A stretch of 64,000 nt of DNA from Ichthyophthirius multifiliis (GCF_000220395.1 NW_004086920.1:1-64000), one strand, 5' to 3'; numbered from the stretch's first letter, positions 25,709-38,898 are shown. The notes: a model not told the origin generated them from the sequence alone. Translations and numbers: made by a program.

Positions 25709-26492
25709 ATGTCTCTTTTAAATCATTTTTAATAAATATTGCCTGATAATTATTTATGGGAAGAGAATAGAGATATAATCTAATAATTATAATATATTAC
25801 TAAACCCTATTGTTTATCTTAAAATATACATGTTATTATATACGGTATATCTTTCTTTGTCTACATAAAACAATTATTTATTAAATAAAAAATTGAAGAA
25901 TTAGAAGAATTAAAAAGAATATTTAATACTATAAAATAAAAACTTAGTAATTATGAATAATAATACTTAATACATTTATAGAATGGTTAAATAAACTTAC
26001 TCAAGATTATTATTAAAAAAAATACTAATAATTTATTTAATTATGTTAAAGCTTGTTTTTGATTAATTGGATGATTAATGTTTTTAATAAGCTTTAGATT
26101 TTTCAGCTAATATATATTATCATTTCAGAATATTAACTAAGTTTAAAGATGATAAAGAACATCAATAATATATTAAAAATTTACTTTTTAATGAACAGTT
26201 AATTTAGGATTTTAATAAAACCAAAATGACGTATGTTTCGATATTATTAGATATGCAATTCTTGCTAATATATTAATATGCTTTTTAGTTTTTTGCAAGT
26301 GTTTTTGAAAATGAAAATAGACAAAGTTTTTTTGGATTACTTTTAAATTAAGATGATAAAAAAGTCAGAATTATTTATAAAATTTCTTTGAAAAAAATAT
26401 ATTCTATCTATATTTAATTTGAATAATCTTAAAAAAATATTACTAAATTATTAAAAGAAAAAATAATTTATAAAAAAAAAAATCAGAAATGA
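25709..26492 (+). CDS. Uncharacterised helical protein with one frame change
   Basis: Starts MSLLNHFQQILPDNYLWEEN and reads to a TGA at 26059-26061, but the protein-like composition continues in the next frame (DQLDDQCFQQALDFSANIYYHF ... YVSILLDMQFLLIYQY) to TGA at 26490-26492. One T fewer in the T5 run at 26056-26060 would join them as KACFDQLDD; alternatively a 37-base GT...AG intron fits. Total about 258 residues, Gln/Leu/Ile/Phe-rich, soluble, helical. No family recognised. Confidence 0.55.
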
Positions 26493-26587
26493 AAATAATA
26501 TAAAAAATCAAAAATAAGAAATTGAAGAAAATAAATAAAAAATATAAATTATATAAAAAATATAATAATTATAACTTGAATTAAATA

Positions 26588-26648
<61 letters not shown>

Positions 26649-27434
26649 TTAAGTTTTTTTAAATATATGAAATAATATTTAGTTTTTAATATAAAATGTT
26701 ATATTTATTATTTTTTATAATTTAACATTTATTATATTATTTTTTTCATACTTTTATTTATATTTTTATATTATATTTTTATCATCTATATTTTTTTTTT
26801 AATTTTTTTTCTTTATTCATATATTTTTATTATTTATTTTTCAAACTAACAAATACATTTTATTTAAAATATTAAGTCTTTTATTATTTTTTTTTTCTCT
26901 TAATTTATTATAAGTTGATTTATTTAATTTAATATTTGATATAAATATTTTTTTTAATTATTATAAATATATAGTTATATATATTTAAGATTATATGATT
27001 TTTTTTTTTTTTAATCAAATTTTATTATATAAATTATTATTTTCTAAATAATATTTTTTGTTATTTATTTAATAATAAAATATTTTTTATTATAATTATA
27101 TAATTTTTTTAAATTTAAATTTATATTGTTTGCTTAGTTATTATAATTTTTTTTTTATTTATTCTAATTACTATTTAAAATAAAATCTTTTATATGCATT
27201 TTGATTTGTAACTTTTTTTATTTATAATTCATGAACTAAAAGTAAATTATATTACTAATTTATTTTTGTAAAAAAAGTATTTACTTATATTTACAAATAT
27301 TAAATTAAATTTAAATTTATTTTTTGAAATCAAATTATTAATATTAATATTATATTTTTTTAAAAAATAAAAACTTCAAAAAAAATAAAATAATTTATAG
27401 TTTTTTAAGAATTTATATAATAAAAAAAAAACAA
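26493..27434. other. AT-only intergenic region upstream of STK36
   Basis: Contains the (AAT)n microsatellite at 26592-26648 and long T-rich tracts. No coding or RNA feature seen. Confidence 0.6.
26592..26648. repeat. (AAT)n microsatellite
   Basis: About 19 perfect units just after the preceding gene's stop. Confidence 0.95.
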
Positions 27435-28485
27435 ATGGACAATTATCATATATTACATTAAATAGGAGAAGGTTCATTCGGAAAAGTATATAAAGGCCGT
27501 CGAAAAAATACAGGTTAAATATTAGCATTAAAGTTTATTTCAAAAAGGTAAATATATATATATTTAAAAATACATAAATAAAATAACAAAAAAATCAATA
27601 AATAAAAAGAAATAAAACTGAAAAAGATTTAGCCAATCTGCGTTAAGAAATTTAAATATTAAAGCGTTTAAAACATGAAAATATAATTTTACTTTTAGAT
27701 GCATTCGAAACTCCTCACGAATTTTGCGTTGTCACTGAAGTAAAAAAAAAAATGAAAAAAAAAGAAAAAGAAAAAAAAAGTTCGCACAAGGAGAATTATT
27801 TGAAATATTAGAAGATGATAAAAGCTTACCTGAGCCTGAAGTTCGAAAAATAGCTTAATAATTAGTCCAAGCATTATATTATTTGCATTCTAATCGAATA
27901 ATACATCGAGATATGAAGCCTTAAAATATATTAATTTCTGCAAACGGAGTAGTAAAATTATGTGATTTTGGCTTTGCTAGGGCTCTTTCAACAAATACAC
28001 AAGTCCTAACATCTATAAAAGGGACACCATTATATATGGCACCTGAATTAGTAAAAGAATAGCCTTATAATCATACTGTTGATTTGTGGTCTTTAGGAGT
28101 TATTTTATATGAGTTATTTGTAGGTCAACCCCCTTTTTATACAAATTCAATTTATAAATTAATCGATTTAATAATAAAAGACCCTGTTAAATATCCAGAC
28201 AATATGAGTCCTGAATTCAAGGATTTTCTTAAAGGACTTTTAAATAAATAGCCTTCTGAAAGATAAGATTGGCCTTAATTACTGGAACATTAATTTATCA
28301 CGGAAACAGAATAAGAAAAAATTGAAAGAATAAAAAGATTAGAATAATACTAATAATGGGCTGGATTATAAGAAGTTAATTTAGATGAAACTGCTTAGCC
28401 AGTAATTTAATAGATGTAAATTCCTTAAACGCCGACAAGTGGAAATACGGGAAAAAGAAAAGGGACTTCAACGCCTACAAATAAA

Positions 28486-28534
<49 letters not shown>

Positions 28535-31500
28535 ATAATAATGGAAATATTTTAGCGTTTGATAATGAAACTTTGGCAAAAAATATTACTTTGAGTAATG
28601 TTAGTTATAATAATAGGGATATCTCACCGAGAAAAATAGGAATTTGCAATGATGAGTTGTGGAATAAGTATTTATAAATATCTAAAGATGATTAAGGATT
28701 AAATGATTTAAGAAAAGATATTTCTTTTCTTGATAATTTTCTTTAGTTATTAAAAACTCCAATTAATGATATTTTAAAAAAAGATAAGAAAAATGTTGTT
28801 ATTACTGGACTTAATGTAAACATTTTTTTTATTATTTTTAAATATATTTTAGATTTTCAATCTCATTATTAGTAGAGTAAAATAAGATGATGATAATAAA
28901 ATTGATATAACTAAAAATGGAGTTATTTCAGGATTACTTATAAATTAATTAAAAAATATTATTAAAATAGATGAAGGAAAAAATACATTAGATATATTAA
29001 ATGAATTAATAAAAGCAGTATGCCTATTGTCAAAAAATACTTTCGATAAAAGTGTTGGTATTGAAAGTATTTACATTACTTAATTTATGCCTTTACTTTC
29101 GGTTTTGATTAAAATTGGATAGATTGCTAATGATATTCCACATTAATAATTATTAATTAATATAGTAATTTTATTTAAAAAATAAAATATGTAAAATAAA
29201 ATTACATTATATATATTTATCTTTTTTTTATTTTTTTTCCCCTTCTCTTCCCAATAAAAAAGTTGAAAACTATTGGAATTTTCGGAAATCAAGCTAGTGT
29301 TAATACTATAAGAAATTTCAATTTTTATAAAAGCATTATTGAAATTAAATTTTCTTAAGATATTATATGTTTATTTAAAACAATGGAAAATGTAAAATAA
29401 TATATATATGTATATATATATATATATATTACATAAAGGCATAAAATCTTCATAATTTTATTCTTTAAGTATTAGTTGTATTAGTTCATCCAATATATGG
29501 AGATATATTTTCTTTTCCATGGAAAAGAGGTTAAAGTGGTGCTGTATAGGAATTTTGCGAATGTTTACCAGTATTTGAATGCTTAAAACAATAAATATTT
29601 ACAAATTTAATAGAAATAGATTTTCTTCCAATAATAACACGATAATTTAATACTTAATCAGAAGATGAGTCTTCTAAATTAACAAAAATATCAATTTTAA
29701 GATTAGTTTTGTAAGGAATTCGTATTTAACGCGAAATTATAGATAAAATGCTTGTAAATAAGCCAATTTTATAAATAATTAATATGTGTATATATAATGA
29801 GGAAATAAATATTTGCGGTACTGGAATGCAAATAATGATTCATATATTAAAACATATTTAAAGTAAAAAAGAAATGAATTATTAAATGAATACAATGTCT
29901 GAAATATTAAATATCAATATATAATATTTATTAGATAATATAGAGAAAAATCTACATAATAATCCCATAATATCAGTTATTTCAATAAATTTATTGGCTG
30001 AAATGCTCCAAAATGATAATTTTTATTCGTAAGCAATAATATAGAAATTTCAAAGTATAAATTCTTACAAAATTCTAATTGAATTATTAAACCCGTCTCG
30101 AAAAATTAATAAAATGGAAGAAATTAGACATATAGAGGGTTCAGGTTTCGGATGTCCAGTGTATGGATTTAATGATTGTATTATTTATTTTTTATAAAGG
30201 CTTCTTTTCAGATACCATAAAGAACATCGAAAATTATAAGAGCTTTTCATACTTTTCGAATAGAGTGGTTTAGATTTATAAATATTAAATATTTTACTAA
30301 ATTTAAACTAAAAAAGTGATATTTCGCCTAAAGGGTTTGTATCCTTTTTAATTTTAGTACACGATATTATATTCAGTGATTTTTTTTCGTTTTCTCAGAA
30401 GATTTTCTAGGAGAAAACTTTAAGAATAATGTGTGAGATTCTAAAAGAAAACTAACTAAAAGCACTAAATGAATGGCCAAATTCAAACGGAGGAGGAATG
30501 ATGTGTGTACATTTAATAACTGCACAGCTTTTAAGAATTTTTAATTTACCTTTCACTTAACCTTTTTAGGAAAAAGAATTGGAGAAAACCATCAAAGAAC
30601 TAAATTCATCAGAAATAATAGTCTCAACTTTAAAAACAATCCAATATTTATAAAAAGAGCATATTGGTATTGCTATTTAATTACTTTCAAGGCTAATTTT
30701 ATCCAATGAAGATGATAAATAATTCGCTTAATAGTTTATTTAAAATAATGGACTTTTTGCAATTAAAAAATTCAATGTATTAAATTCGGTGGAAAATCCG
30801 CCTAATGTAATTATTGATGCCTTAAATATTTTAAGTTAATTTGCAAGAATATCAAAAAACTATTACGAGAATGTGCATTAAATTGATATTTATGCGGATT
30901 TAAAAAAACTTATAGGACATAAAGAAGCTAATGTAAGGGCTAAAGTGTGTAATTTTATAGGAAACATATGTAGACATTCGAGTTATTTTTATGATGTTTT
31001 ACTCAAATTCGATTTGATTTCTTCATGCATTGAATGCTGTAAAGATCCAGATAAATTCACAAGAAAGTTTGCATGCTTTGCTGTTGGAAATGCAGGATTT
31101 CATAATGCAAGCCTATATGAACATTTAAGACCAGTCATTCCTTTATTGGTGAATCTTTTAAAAGATCCAGAAGAAAAAACTAGGGCAAATGCAGCAGGAG
31201 CATTAGGAAATTTTGTTAGAAACTCAGATATTTTAACTAAGGATTTGATCAGATTTGGAGCTTTACATGCTATGTTAGATGTTGTTTTGAATGATTTAGG
31301 ATAGGTATTTTTTTTAAAAAAAAATTGTTGTTGCTTTTTTTTTTATTGTTAATATTTTTTTTTTTAGTCGCCAAAAAGAATTGCTTTGTTTTCAATTGGA
31401 AATTTATGTATGTATTAGGAATGTAGATAAGTTTATATTGATATTGGAATTTATGAAGTTATTGTATAGATTTAAAATACTTAAGGATAAGATGCTTAGA

Positions 31501-31593
31501 TTTTAAAATATGCTAATAGGATTTTACAAAAATTAAGTAAGATTTTTTTATATATTTTTTTGTTTAAAAAAAAAAATAGATTAATTAAGTTGA
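27435..31593 (+). CDS. STK36: Serine/threonine kinase 36 (Fused family), 1255 aa
   Basis: Eight exons (27435-27547, 27610-27739, 27781-28815, 28853-29164, 29263-29391, 29439-31304, 31368-31536, 31580-31593) total 3768 coding bases; all introns GT...AG, 37-98 bases, phases checked. The kinase domain fills residues 1-260: [11 protein letters not shown] loop, ALKFISK Lys, HRDMKPQN (about residue 122), CDFGFAR (142), GTPLYMAPE (167). A poly-Asn run follows (about 315-330). The rest is a long alpha-helical ARM/HEAT-like region; residues near the end ([44 protein letters not shown]) match the conserved C-terminus of Fused/STK36. Length is close to the human protein (about 1315). Fused orthologues are needed for the central pair of motile cilia in animals and protists, the likely role here. 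All catalytic residues present. Confidence 0.92.
28486..28528. repeat. (AAT)n repeat coding poly-Asn in STK36
   Basis: In-frame AAT units inside exon 3, read as an Asn run between the kinase domain and the helical region. Confidence 0.9.
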
Positions 31594-31723
31594 AAAAAAA
31601 TATATAAAATAAATATTTATTTTTATGTTTTTATTTTATATATAATTTAATTAATAAATATATAAAAAAATATATATGTAATAAATATATATAAATTATT
31701 TTAATAAAATATATTGGGTATTT

Positions 31724-32647
31724 TCAAATAATATTTTCTACAAACTTTAATAGTTATTTTTCAAAAAGAAGATTCCATAGTTTAATCATATTTTAATTTG
31801 CAAAAAAAGCCTTTTAATTTTATGAATATTCAATTTCATTTTTATTTTCTATTTCATTTAAAATCTCATCTATTTAATTTTCATTTAAAAAATTTATTTT
31901 TATTCCAAATCTTTCTTTTTAAAGTATTTTTTTCACTAAAATTATATAAATTTCATCTGAACATCCTGGAATCGGGTATATATTATTATATTTAAATTAT
32001 ATATCCAAATAAATATACTAGTCTTCGAATTTCGGTATACTTTTGCCTTCTTTTTCAACTATTTTTTAACCAAAATTTTTATTTTTTATAATTATAGCAC
32101 CCGTTTGTTAATCATTAAGTTCCGAAATTTCCATAAAAACAGCTAAAATATTTAATTTATCTTCCTCATTTTCCACAAAAAAGTCAATAATATCCTATTT
32201 AGTGACTTCTAAAGGAACATTATAAAATTAAATAGCAAATATATTCATTTAATGATTAATTATTATATCCTTTAATTCATTCACAAACATTTCTCTTTCA
32301 TCCAAATCATTATCATTTTAATCTTGATCTTGATCTTCATCATCATCTTTTTCAGTTTCAAATTCATCCAAAAGTTCATCGTTTTATTCTATTTACGCTA
32401 TTTCTTAATCGTTTATATATATTATTTATTCATCGATATCGCTTAGTATATTATCTATTAGTGGTAAACCGTCTTTTGTATAATAATATGTTTTATTATC
32501 TATTTCGTCTTTCCAACCACCATATTTGTTATAATAGTATATTTTTTGTGGATTTTCTTCTAAATAAAATCCAGATTGATCTTCTAGTTCTATATATTCT
32601 TGGAATTTTTCGGGATTGTGGCCTGTTTTTTCGAATTATTTTTCCAT
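31724..32647 (-). CDS. Acidic protein with RRM-like domain, 307 aa
   Basis: Single exon of 924 bases. The N-terminal part has two short aromatic motifs, KIYYYNKYGGWKD and KTYYYTKDGLPL, as in proteins that start with repeated Trp/Tyr signatures before an RRM (for example the Tat-SF1/CUS2 group). A very acidic stretch follows (about residues 75-125). Then MNIFAIQFYNVPLEVTKQD, DFFVENEED and AVFMEISELND look like strand-helix-strand elements of an RRM. I could not check alignment, so an RNA-binding or splicing role is tentative. Convergent with STK36: stops are about 130 bases apart. Confidence 0.6.
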
Positions 32648-33192
32648 TATGAATTTTTTTTTTTTGAATTTTTTTTTTTTTTACGGAATTTAGAAAAAAT
32701 ATTTAGCTTAAAAAAATATGTTTTTTTTTTATATTTTTTTAAAAATAAAAATAAAAATAAAAATAAAATATTATTATAGTTTTTTAATCTGTAATTAAAG
32801 AGGTTTTTTATTTATTTATAAATTTATATCAGATAATTGATTTTATTTACTATTAAATAATTAATTTTATTTAGTTAAAAAATATTTTATATATTTATAA
32901 CAATTATATATCAATTTATGGAATGCATGCATATTCAATACTTTATTTTATTATAAATATAATTTTATTCATATTATTTTTTTTAAAAAAAATGCAAAAG
33001 AATTATGCCTAAAGATACATAAATATTTTTTTTTTTGGAAGATTTTATGAATTTTAAAAAAATATCACTTTTTTTTAATTTTTTGACCGAACTTTTAAAA
33101 AGACTTAAATAAAAAAAAACATTAAATTTTTTTTTGTGTTTTAATTTAAAAAAAAAATAAAAAATAAAAAACTAAAATATTAAAATAATAAA
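32648..33192. other. AT-only intergenic region
   Basis: Divergent spacer between the RRM-like gene and the MGCGNTK gene; poly-T and A-rich runs only, with no recognisable feature. Confidence 0.6.
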
Positions 33193-33873
33193 ATGGGTTG
33201 TGGAAATACTAAAATACATAGAAAAGCAAATAAAATAATAACAAGATTAGAATCAAAAGAATAATAAATTAAATCAATAATTGAAAATAAGAATAATTTT
33301 TATAATAAATTCAATATTAAAAAATTATAAAATTAACTGAAAATGAAATAAATAATAATTAATCAGATAAACAAAAATAAGTATAATTAATTGTCAAAAA
33401 TCATAACAAAAATTAAGATTTAAAAAATAATAAAGAATATATTAAATCCAGAAGCATTAATCTAAAAATGATATAAAGCTAAGCTACTGATGTTGAATTG
33501 AAGAAAAATTTATATCAGTAAGATTAAAAAAATAAAGAATATATATAATAATAAATACCTATTTAATTAAATAAAGATTCTTAATAAAATTGTTCAGATT
33601 AATAAATTAATAAACTAAAAAAAAAAAAAACTTAAATATATTTAAAATTAATTTAACTTAAAAGGTAACGAAGAATAATAATGGATTTAATTACTCTAGG
33701 GGCTTGAAAATTCAAACATAATAACTAAAAATAATTTTATAAATGACTTTTCATATGAAATTACTTTATAATAAAGTGAATTATAAAGCTGTTTTTAATA
33801 AGAAAATAGTTTGTATATGAAATAGTTGGATTAAAATATAAAAAATCATTAAATATAATAGTAAAATTAATGA
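33193..33873 (+). CDS. Gln-rich protein with predicted N-myristoylation, two frame changes
   Basis: Starts MGCGNTKIHRKANK: Gly2 with Cys3 and basic residues is the usual signal for N-myristoylation plus palmitoylation, suggesting membrane attachment. The following sequence is Gln/Lys/Asn-rich helical (KSRSINLKMIQSQATD) and ends with WIQLLQGLENSNIITKN and FSYEITLQQSE before TGA at 33871-33873. The frame changes twice by one base, near an A6 run (33319-33324) and an A14 run (33617-33630); one base more or less in each run would give about 226 residues. No GT...AG intron explains either change. No domain recognised. Confidence 0.5.
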
Positions 33874-34194
33874 AATATATGAATTAAAATATTTTAATAA
33901 AATAAATTAATTTTAACATTTTTTTTTTTTCTAAATTAAATGCTATAGTCAAATATATTTATTTTAAAATTTTTTCAATGTTTTTTATTTTATTTTTTTC
34001 ATTTTTTTTTTTAATTAATGAAAATATATCAAATTATAATTATTTGTTTTTGTATTTTTAAAAATTTTTTCAATATAAAATAAATTTAATTTTAAATAAA
34101 CAATAATAATTACAAGTTATAATATTTTTAAATCGGAAGAAATATTTTATTTTTTTAAAAAATAAAAACAATCGCAAAGAAAATAAAAAAAGTA
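33874..34194. other. AT-rich spacer
   Basis: T-rich then A-rich intergenic DNA with no identifiable feature; carries the promoter of the gene at 34195. Confidence 0.55.
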
Positions 34195-34792
34195 TGAGTA
34201 TCTAATAAAAGTCTTTATAAGGATTCGAAAAAGAAGAAAAGTATTATAAATAAATTATAAAAAACAATAAATATAAAATACAAAAAACAGGAAAAACTAC
34301 GAAGAGTTTATTGAAAAAAGTATAAATACATTAAGATAGGAAGGTCTAAAATTCGAATAATAACAAGAATAAAATTGCAAATAAATAGGCGAATAATGTA
34401 AACAAGAATGGGAGACAAATGTTTAAAATTTAGAAGAACTTTTTAAAATGTTTTGTGTATTAAAAGGTTAGAAAAGAAAAAGAATTAAAATAATGAATAA
34501 CTCATGCCGATTCATATATTAGAAAAACTTATTAAAAAGAATGTTTGGTTTATGGAAAAGAGAAAATCAATATGAAGAATATTTAAGAAAACAAGAAGAG
34601 TATTTAGATATGTAATATAATAAACAAATGCTTTAAAGTGTATTAAGATAATGGTAAAATATTGTTATTTAAGAAAATAAAACCGTAATTAAAAATACTA
34701 CTCTTAGAAAAACTGAAATTGAATTGTAAAAAAATTAGAAAGAATACGAATAGTAAATTAAAATTTAGAAAGTCTACTTTATAATAAAATGA
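34195..34792 (+). CDS. Coiled-coil protein with Sfi1-like Trp repeats, one frame change
   Basis: Begins MSIQQKSLQGFEKEEKYYKQ; after an A6 run (34259-34264 or 34282-34287) the coding frame shifts by one base and continues as NYEEFIEKSINTLRQEG ... to TGA at 34790-34792, about 199 residues. It is rich in Gln/Glu/Lys and predicted helical. Two segments, LLKRMFGLWKREN and LQSVLRQWQNIV, have the aliphatic/aromatic-x-x-Trp spacing of Sfi1-type centrin-binding repeats, spaced about 45 residues apart. Two units are few for that family, so this is a suggestion only. An extra in-frame stretch after the stop is not needed. Confidence 0.5.
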
Positions 34793-35007
34793 TAACTCTT
34801 AAAAATGAAGAAAATTAATTGTAATTATTAAATTAGAAACATTAATTATTATTGTAAAATTAATAAGTTGAATTTGATTGATTTTCCATGATTTTTTTTT
34901 TTTAAAAAAAAAATATTTTTATTTTTGTTGTTATTTAATTTTATTTAGTGGATTTTATATATTAATTTTATATTTTTTTCTTGAAAAAAAATAAATAATA
35001 AAAATAT

Positions 35008-35048
<41 letters not shown>

Positions 35049-35349
35049 TTTTATATATGTAAAAATTAAAATTAATATTTTTTTTATTGTATTAAAAATA
35101 TAATATAATAATATAAAACAAAAATTTAAGAAAAAAAATAAAAAAAAATAGTTAAATAATTTAAATAAATTTAATAAGTATAAAAAAAATATTGAAAAAA
35201 ATATTATAACTTATATATATACATAGTAAAAATGAAATAAATTTATTTTTCTTTTTATATATATTATATAACTTTTATTCTTTGAGCAATTTGAATTTAT
35301 TTATTTTTTCTTTAAAATTATATAAATTTTAATAATTTATTTATTATTA
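34793..35349. other. AT-only intergenic region
   Basis: Convergent spacer between the gene ending at 34792 (+) and the pseudokinase gene (-). Contains a perfect TA tract at about 35010-35044. Confidence 0.6.
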
Positions 35350-38171
35350 TCAAAATTACGTTAAAGATTATGTTTTATTTTTAATTATATCACTTTATTA
35401 GTTAGTGTTATTTGAATTATTTCCACTTTCGCATTCTTCTTCTAGCATTTATTTCATTTTAAGTTCAGCTAATTTTAACTATTAAGATTTCGTTAAAAAT
35501 TACTTTTTATCTTTAATTTTATCGTAAGATTAATTACTATTTTTTTTTGAATCACTGTCAATTTCACACTCTTCTAACATTTATTACATTTTAAGTTCAA
35601 CCAACTTAAACTATTGAGATTTAGTTAATATTTATTTTTTATCTTAAATTTCATATTTAAATTAATTGCTACTTTTTTTTGTATCGTTAATACTTTCACA
35701 CCCTTGTAAAATTTATTTCATTTTAAGTTCAGTCTATTTTAATTATTATGATTTCGTAAAAGTAAGATTTTATTTAATAGAATTTTAATCCATATAGCTT
35801 GATTATTGAGATGTTTAGAGGGTTTAATGAACTAATTATAATTATTTTAAAGGATTTGTAGTAAGGTTGCTTTATTTTTATATATTAGAGTCACATATAT
35901 TATAATCGACTAAATTTTTAGATTATAAATCTTTTGATTATTCAAATGATGTTTATAAATTTTAATCATTATTATCTTAATTTTAAAACATTATTTAATT
36001 CATTTTTTCTAATAAATTTTATTATCTTAAAATTTATTATTCATGAATTTATTATTCTTATAAAATAACAGATGATATATATTCTTAATTATCATTAGTT
36101 TATACTTTAAAATAAAAATATAAATATATAAAAAATATAAAAATTTGATTAATATAAATATATATATATATATATATATAAATATATATTAATTATATTT
36201 AATTTTAATTCTTTTTTATAAAAAAATTTTTTATATATATTTTTTTTTATTTTTAATACATTAGTGTTTTATTTCTTTCTACATTTATTTTTATTATTAG
36301 CTATCTTAGTTTATTCTTTTGTTTTCTATTTACTTTTTTATTTAATTATTGCTAAGATTACTTTCTTATAAATTGTTATTTTCTAATTCTTTTTCGTTTG
36401 ATGAAAATTATTATTTAGTAGTTTAAGTTAGTAATTATTTTAAATTTCCGAAGGTCAATGGTCTTTCCCATGCTTATGAATCTTAACTTATAATTGTTTT
36501 TATTTAAACTATTGAATATTAGCTAACTATACTTTACCCTAATTTTAAATCTTTTATAGCTTTTGTGAAAAAATTTTTAGCTTTTCCTTTTTCAAAAAAT
36601 TTTGATGAAAGTGCATTATTATTATTATCTTAATCATCTTTTTTTGTTTTTTTTTAATTTATTAATTTTATTCATTTTACTTAATTTTCTTCCTTATTTA
36701 AACAAATTTTATGATTATTTTAATTTATTATCTTAATATTATTATCTTACAAGATAACCTTAATTTATTCTTTATTATGATTTTCTACGTGCTATTAAAG
36801 CGTCTATTGATTGATCTATTTTAGTATCATTTAACTATTCATAATTCATTTCATCTATTATTTATAATATATATATATATATAAATATATATATATTTAT
36901 ATATATTTATATATTATTAAACATTTATATAAATTATACTTGAATTTAAAAATTCTTATTTTAATAATTCGCTAGCACTTAATCTACTTTCAGGGTTTTT
37001 ACTTATCATATTATATAAAAATTTCTTCATTTCATTACTGGTGTTTTTTGACAAATAAAATGGAATTTTGTTTTTCACTTTTTACTTTACTTCTTCTAAC
37101 GAGTATAGCTTTTTTCCTTTATACCAGGGATGGCTTCCAATTATCATCTTTTTATTATTGTAAATAAATAAAAATATATTATTTAATTTATATAAATACT
37201 TAAATAAATATTATACCAGCACTCCATATATCTGATGCATATAATAGTTTATCTTCATTTAATACCTTTTTTTTATAATTTTTTTTTTTTTTTTTTTTTA
37301 CTTCTGGTGCACTCCAGTACCCTTTTAAATAATTAATATTATTAAAAATATTAATATCTGTTAATTTTATATTTCCATCATTATCAACTAAGATATTATT
37401 TGGTTTTAGATTACTTTTTTGTTAAAAAAATGTTTGTTTTTTTTTTTTTAAGTTTAGACTAAAAATATATTTAAAATACCCATGAACAATTTTATTTTCA
37501 TGTAAAATTTATAAAGCTGAAATAATTTAAATTAAAAAATCTTTTGCTAAATTAATTTAGAAGTTATTAAAAGTACTTAATAAAAATCCAATAGAACCTC
37601 CAGAAACAAATTCTTATAAAATATCTAATCCTGAATATTTTTATTTAATGATGAATAATAAGAATAATAAAAAAATAAAAAACCGTTATCTTCATTTCTA
37701 ACAATATTATTATAAAAACATAATGAATCATGATTTTCTTATAATTAAAGTAATTATTATGTAATTCTTAAGTTTAATTCTAATTTTATAATTTCATTTT
37801 AATTATACTATATATTTATAAAAATAAGATTTTAAATAAATAAATTAAAAAATAATACTGATTTAATAGCCAATATTTCACCATTCATTAAATCTAATCC
37901 TTAGACAACTCTTTCTACATTATTTTTAACTTTTGCTTTTTTATAAGCAACATTACTAGCATCTTAAATTATTGTATAAGGTTATATTTAATCATCTTAA
38001 TTATTTATATAATAATTATCTTCTTTTATTATTTCTTTAATTTAATTTATTTCGTCTTCTTATTCTTCTTAAAAATCATCGTCTACTTCGTTATCTTATT
38101 AACTATAACTATCAGTTCCGAATTCTATTATTTAAATTAATATATACATATACATATACATATAGATATAT

Positions 38172-38230
<59 letters not shown>

Positions 38231-38898
38231 ATTTTTTTTATTTATTTTCTTTTTATTTATTTTCTTTTTACTTTTTTAATCTCTAAATTTAGGTTTATAA
38301 TTTTATTTTTTTATTAGTTATTTCAATTTTTATTTTCTATATTTATATTACAATCTATATAATCTTCTTCTTATAAATTTAAAATACAATTAATTTCATT
38401 TTCATCTTCTTATTCTTCATTTTCACTATTATTATCTAAATAATTATTTTAATTTTATTCTTTCTTATCATTATTATTATTTTTCAATAAAAAATCCTAC
38501 ATCATTCTTCTAATGGGATCTTCTGAATATTCCACTTTTTCTATATTTAAATTATATATTTAATTAAAATTTTAATTATTTTAATAAATATTATTAGAAA
38601 TATTATCAGTCAACTTTTTTGAATTTATAATATTTTTTCTTTTTAAGTCTCTTCTTCATTTTCATATTTTTAATTATACATAAAAATTTATTTTAAAAAA
38701 TAATACCTTCATTTTATATATTGGGTTTTTATTAATCAATTTAAATATTTAAATTTGGTATTAATATGTTAAATTTTTATTATATTTTTTAATTCAAACT
38801 TTATTTTTATGTATTTATTTTTATCTCATTATTTTCTTGTTTTAATTATAAATCTATTTTATTTTTTTAGGTTTGGTTATTGATTTACTGTTCCCCAT
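35350..38898 (-). CDS. Pseudokinase-like protein with three C-terminal repeats
   Basis: Starts MGNSKSITKPKK (Gly2, possible myristoylation), then acidic and Gln/Asn-rich segments, then a protein-kinase fold: the Lys strand GEILAIKS, DILQEFVSGGSIGFLL, the catalytic loop as VHGNLKPNNILVD, IKLTDINIFNN in place of DFG, GYWSAPEV, ASDIWSAGI, and NPESRLSASELL at the end of the fold. HRD Asp is replaced by Asn, DFG reads DIN, and the glycine loop lacks glycines, so catalysis is doubtful. A long Ser/Gln/Asn tail follows, ending with three tandem units of about 50 residues (LTKSQQLKLAELKMKQML type). Several introns; one-base frame changes at a T7 run (38862-38868) and near 36640-36655 are unexplained. 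Kinase part and tail could be two genes. Confidence 0.6.
35375..35770 (-). repeat. Three tandem coding repeats of about 150 bases
   Basis: Each unit encodes KSQQ(L/F)K, a two- or three-residue spacer, ELKM(K/Q)QML and a Cys-Glu element, followed by a Ser/Asn/Lys linker. Nucleotide similarity between units is clearly visible, suggesting fairly recent duplication. Confidence 0.8.
38143..38230. repeat. (ACATAT)n tandem repeat
   Basis: About fourteen hexamer units with minor variants, lying in an apparent intron of the pseudokinase gene. Confidence 0.9.

Noticed and set aside
31798-31995. Plus-strand short frame rich in Phe/His
   Set aside because: Shadow of the RRM-like gene on the minus strand.
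36100-36250. Gene boundary between the kinase part and the repeat tail
   Set aside because: The AT-only stretch is no longer than other introns here and no TGA or new ATG was found at a convincing place, so one gene was kept, with lower confidence.
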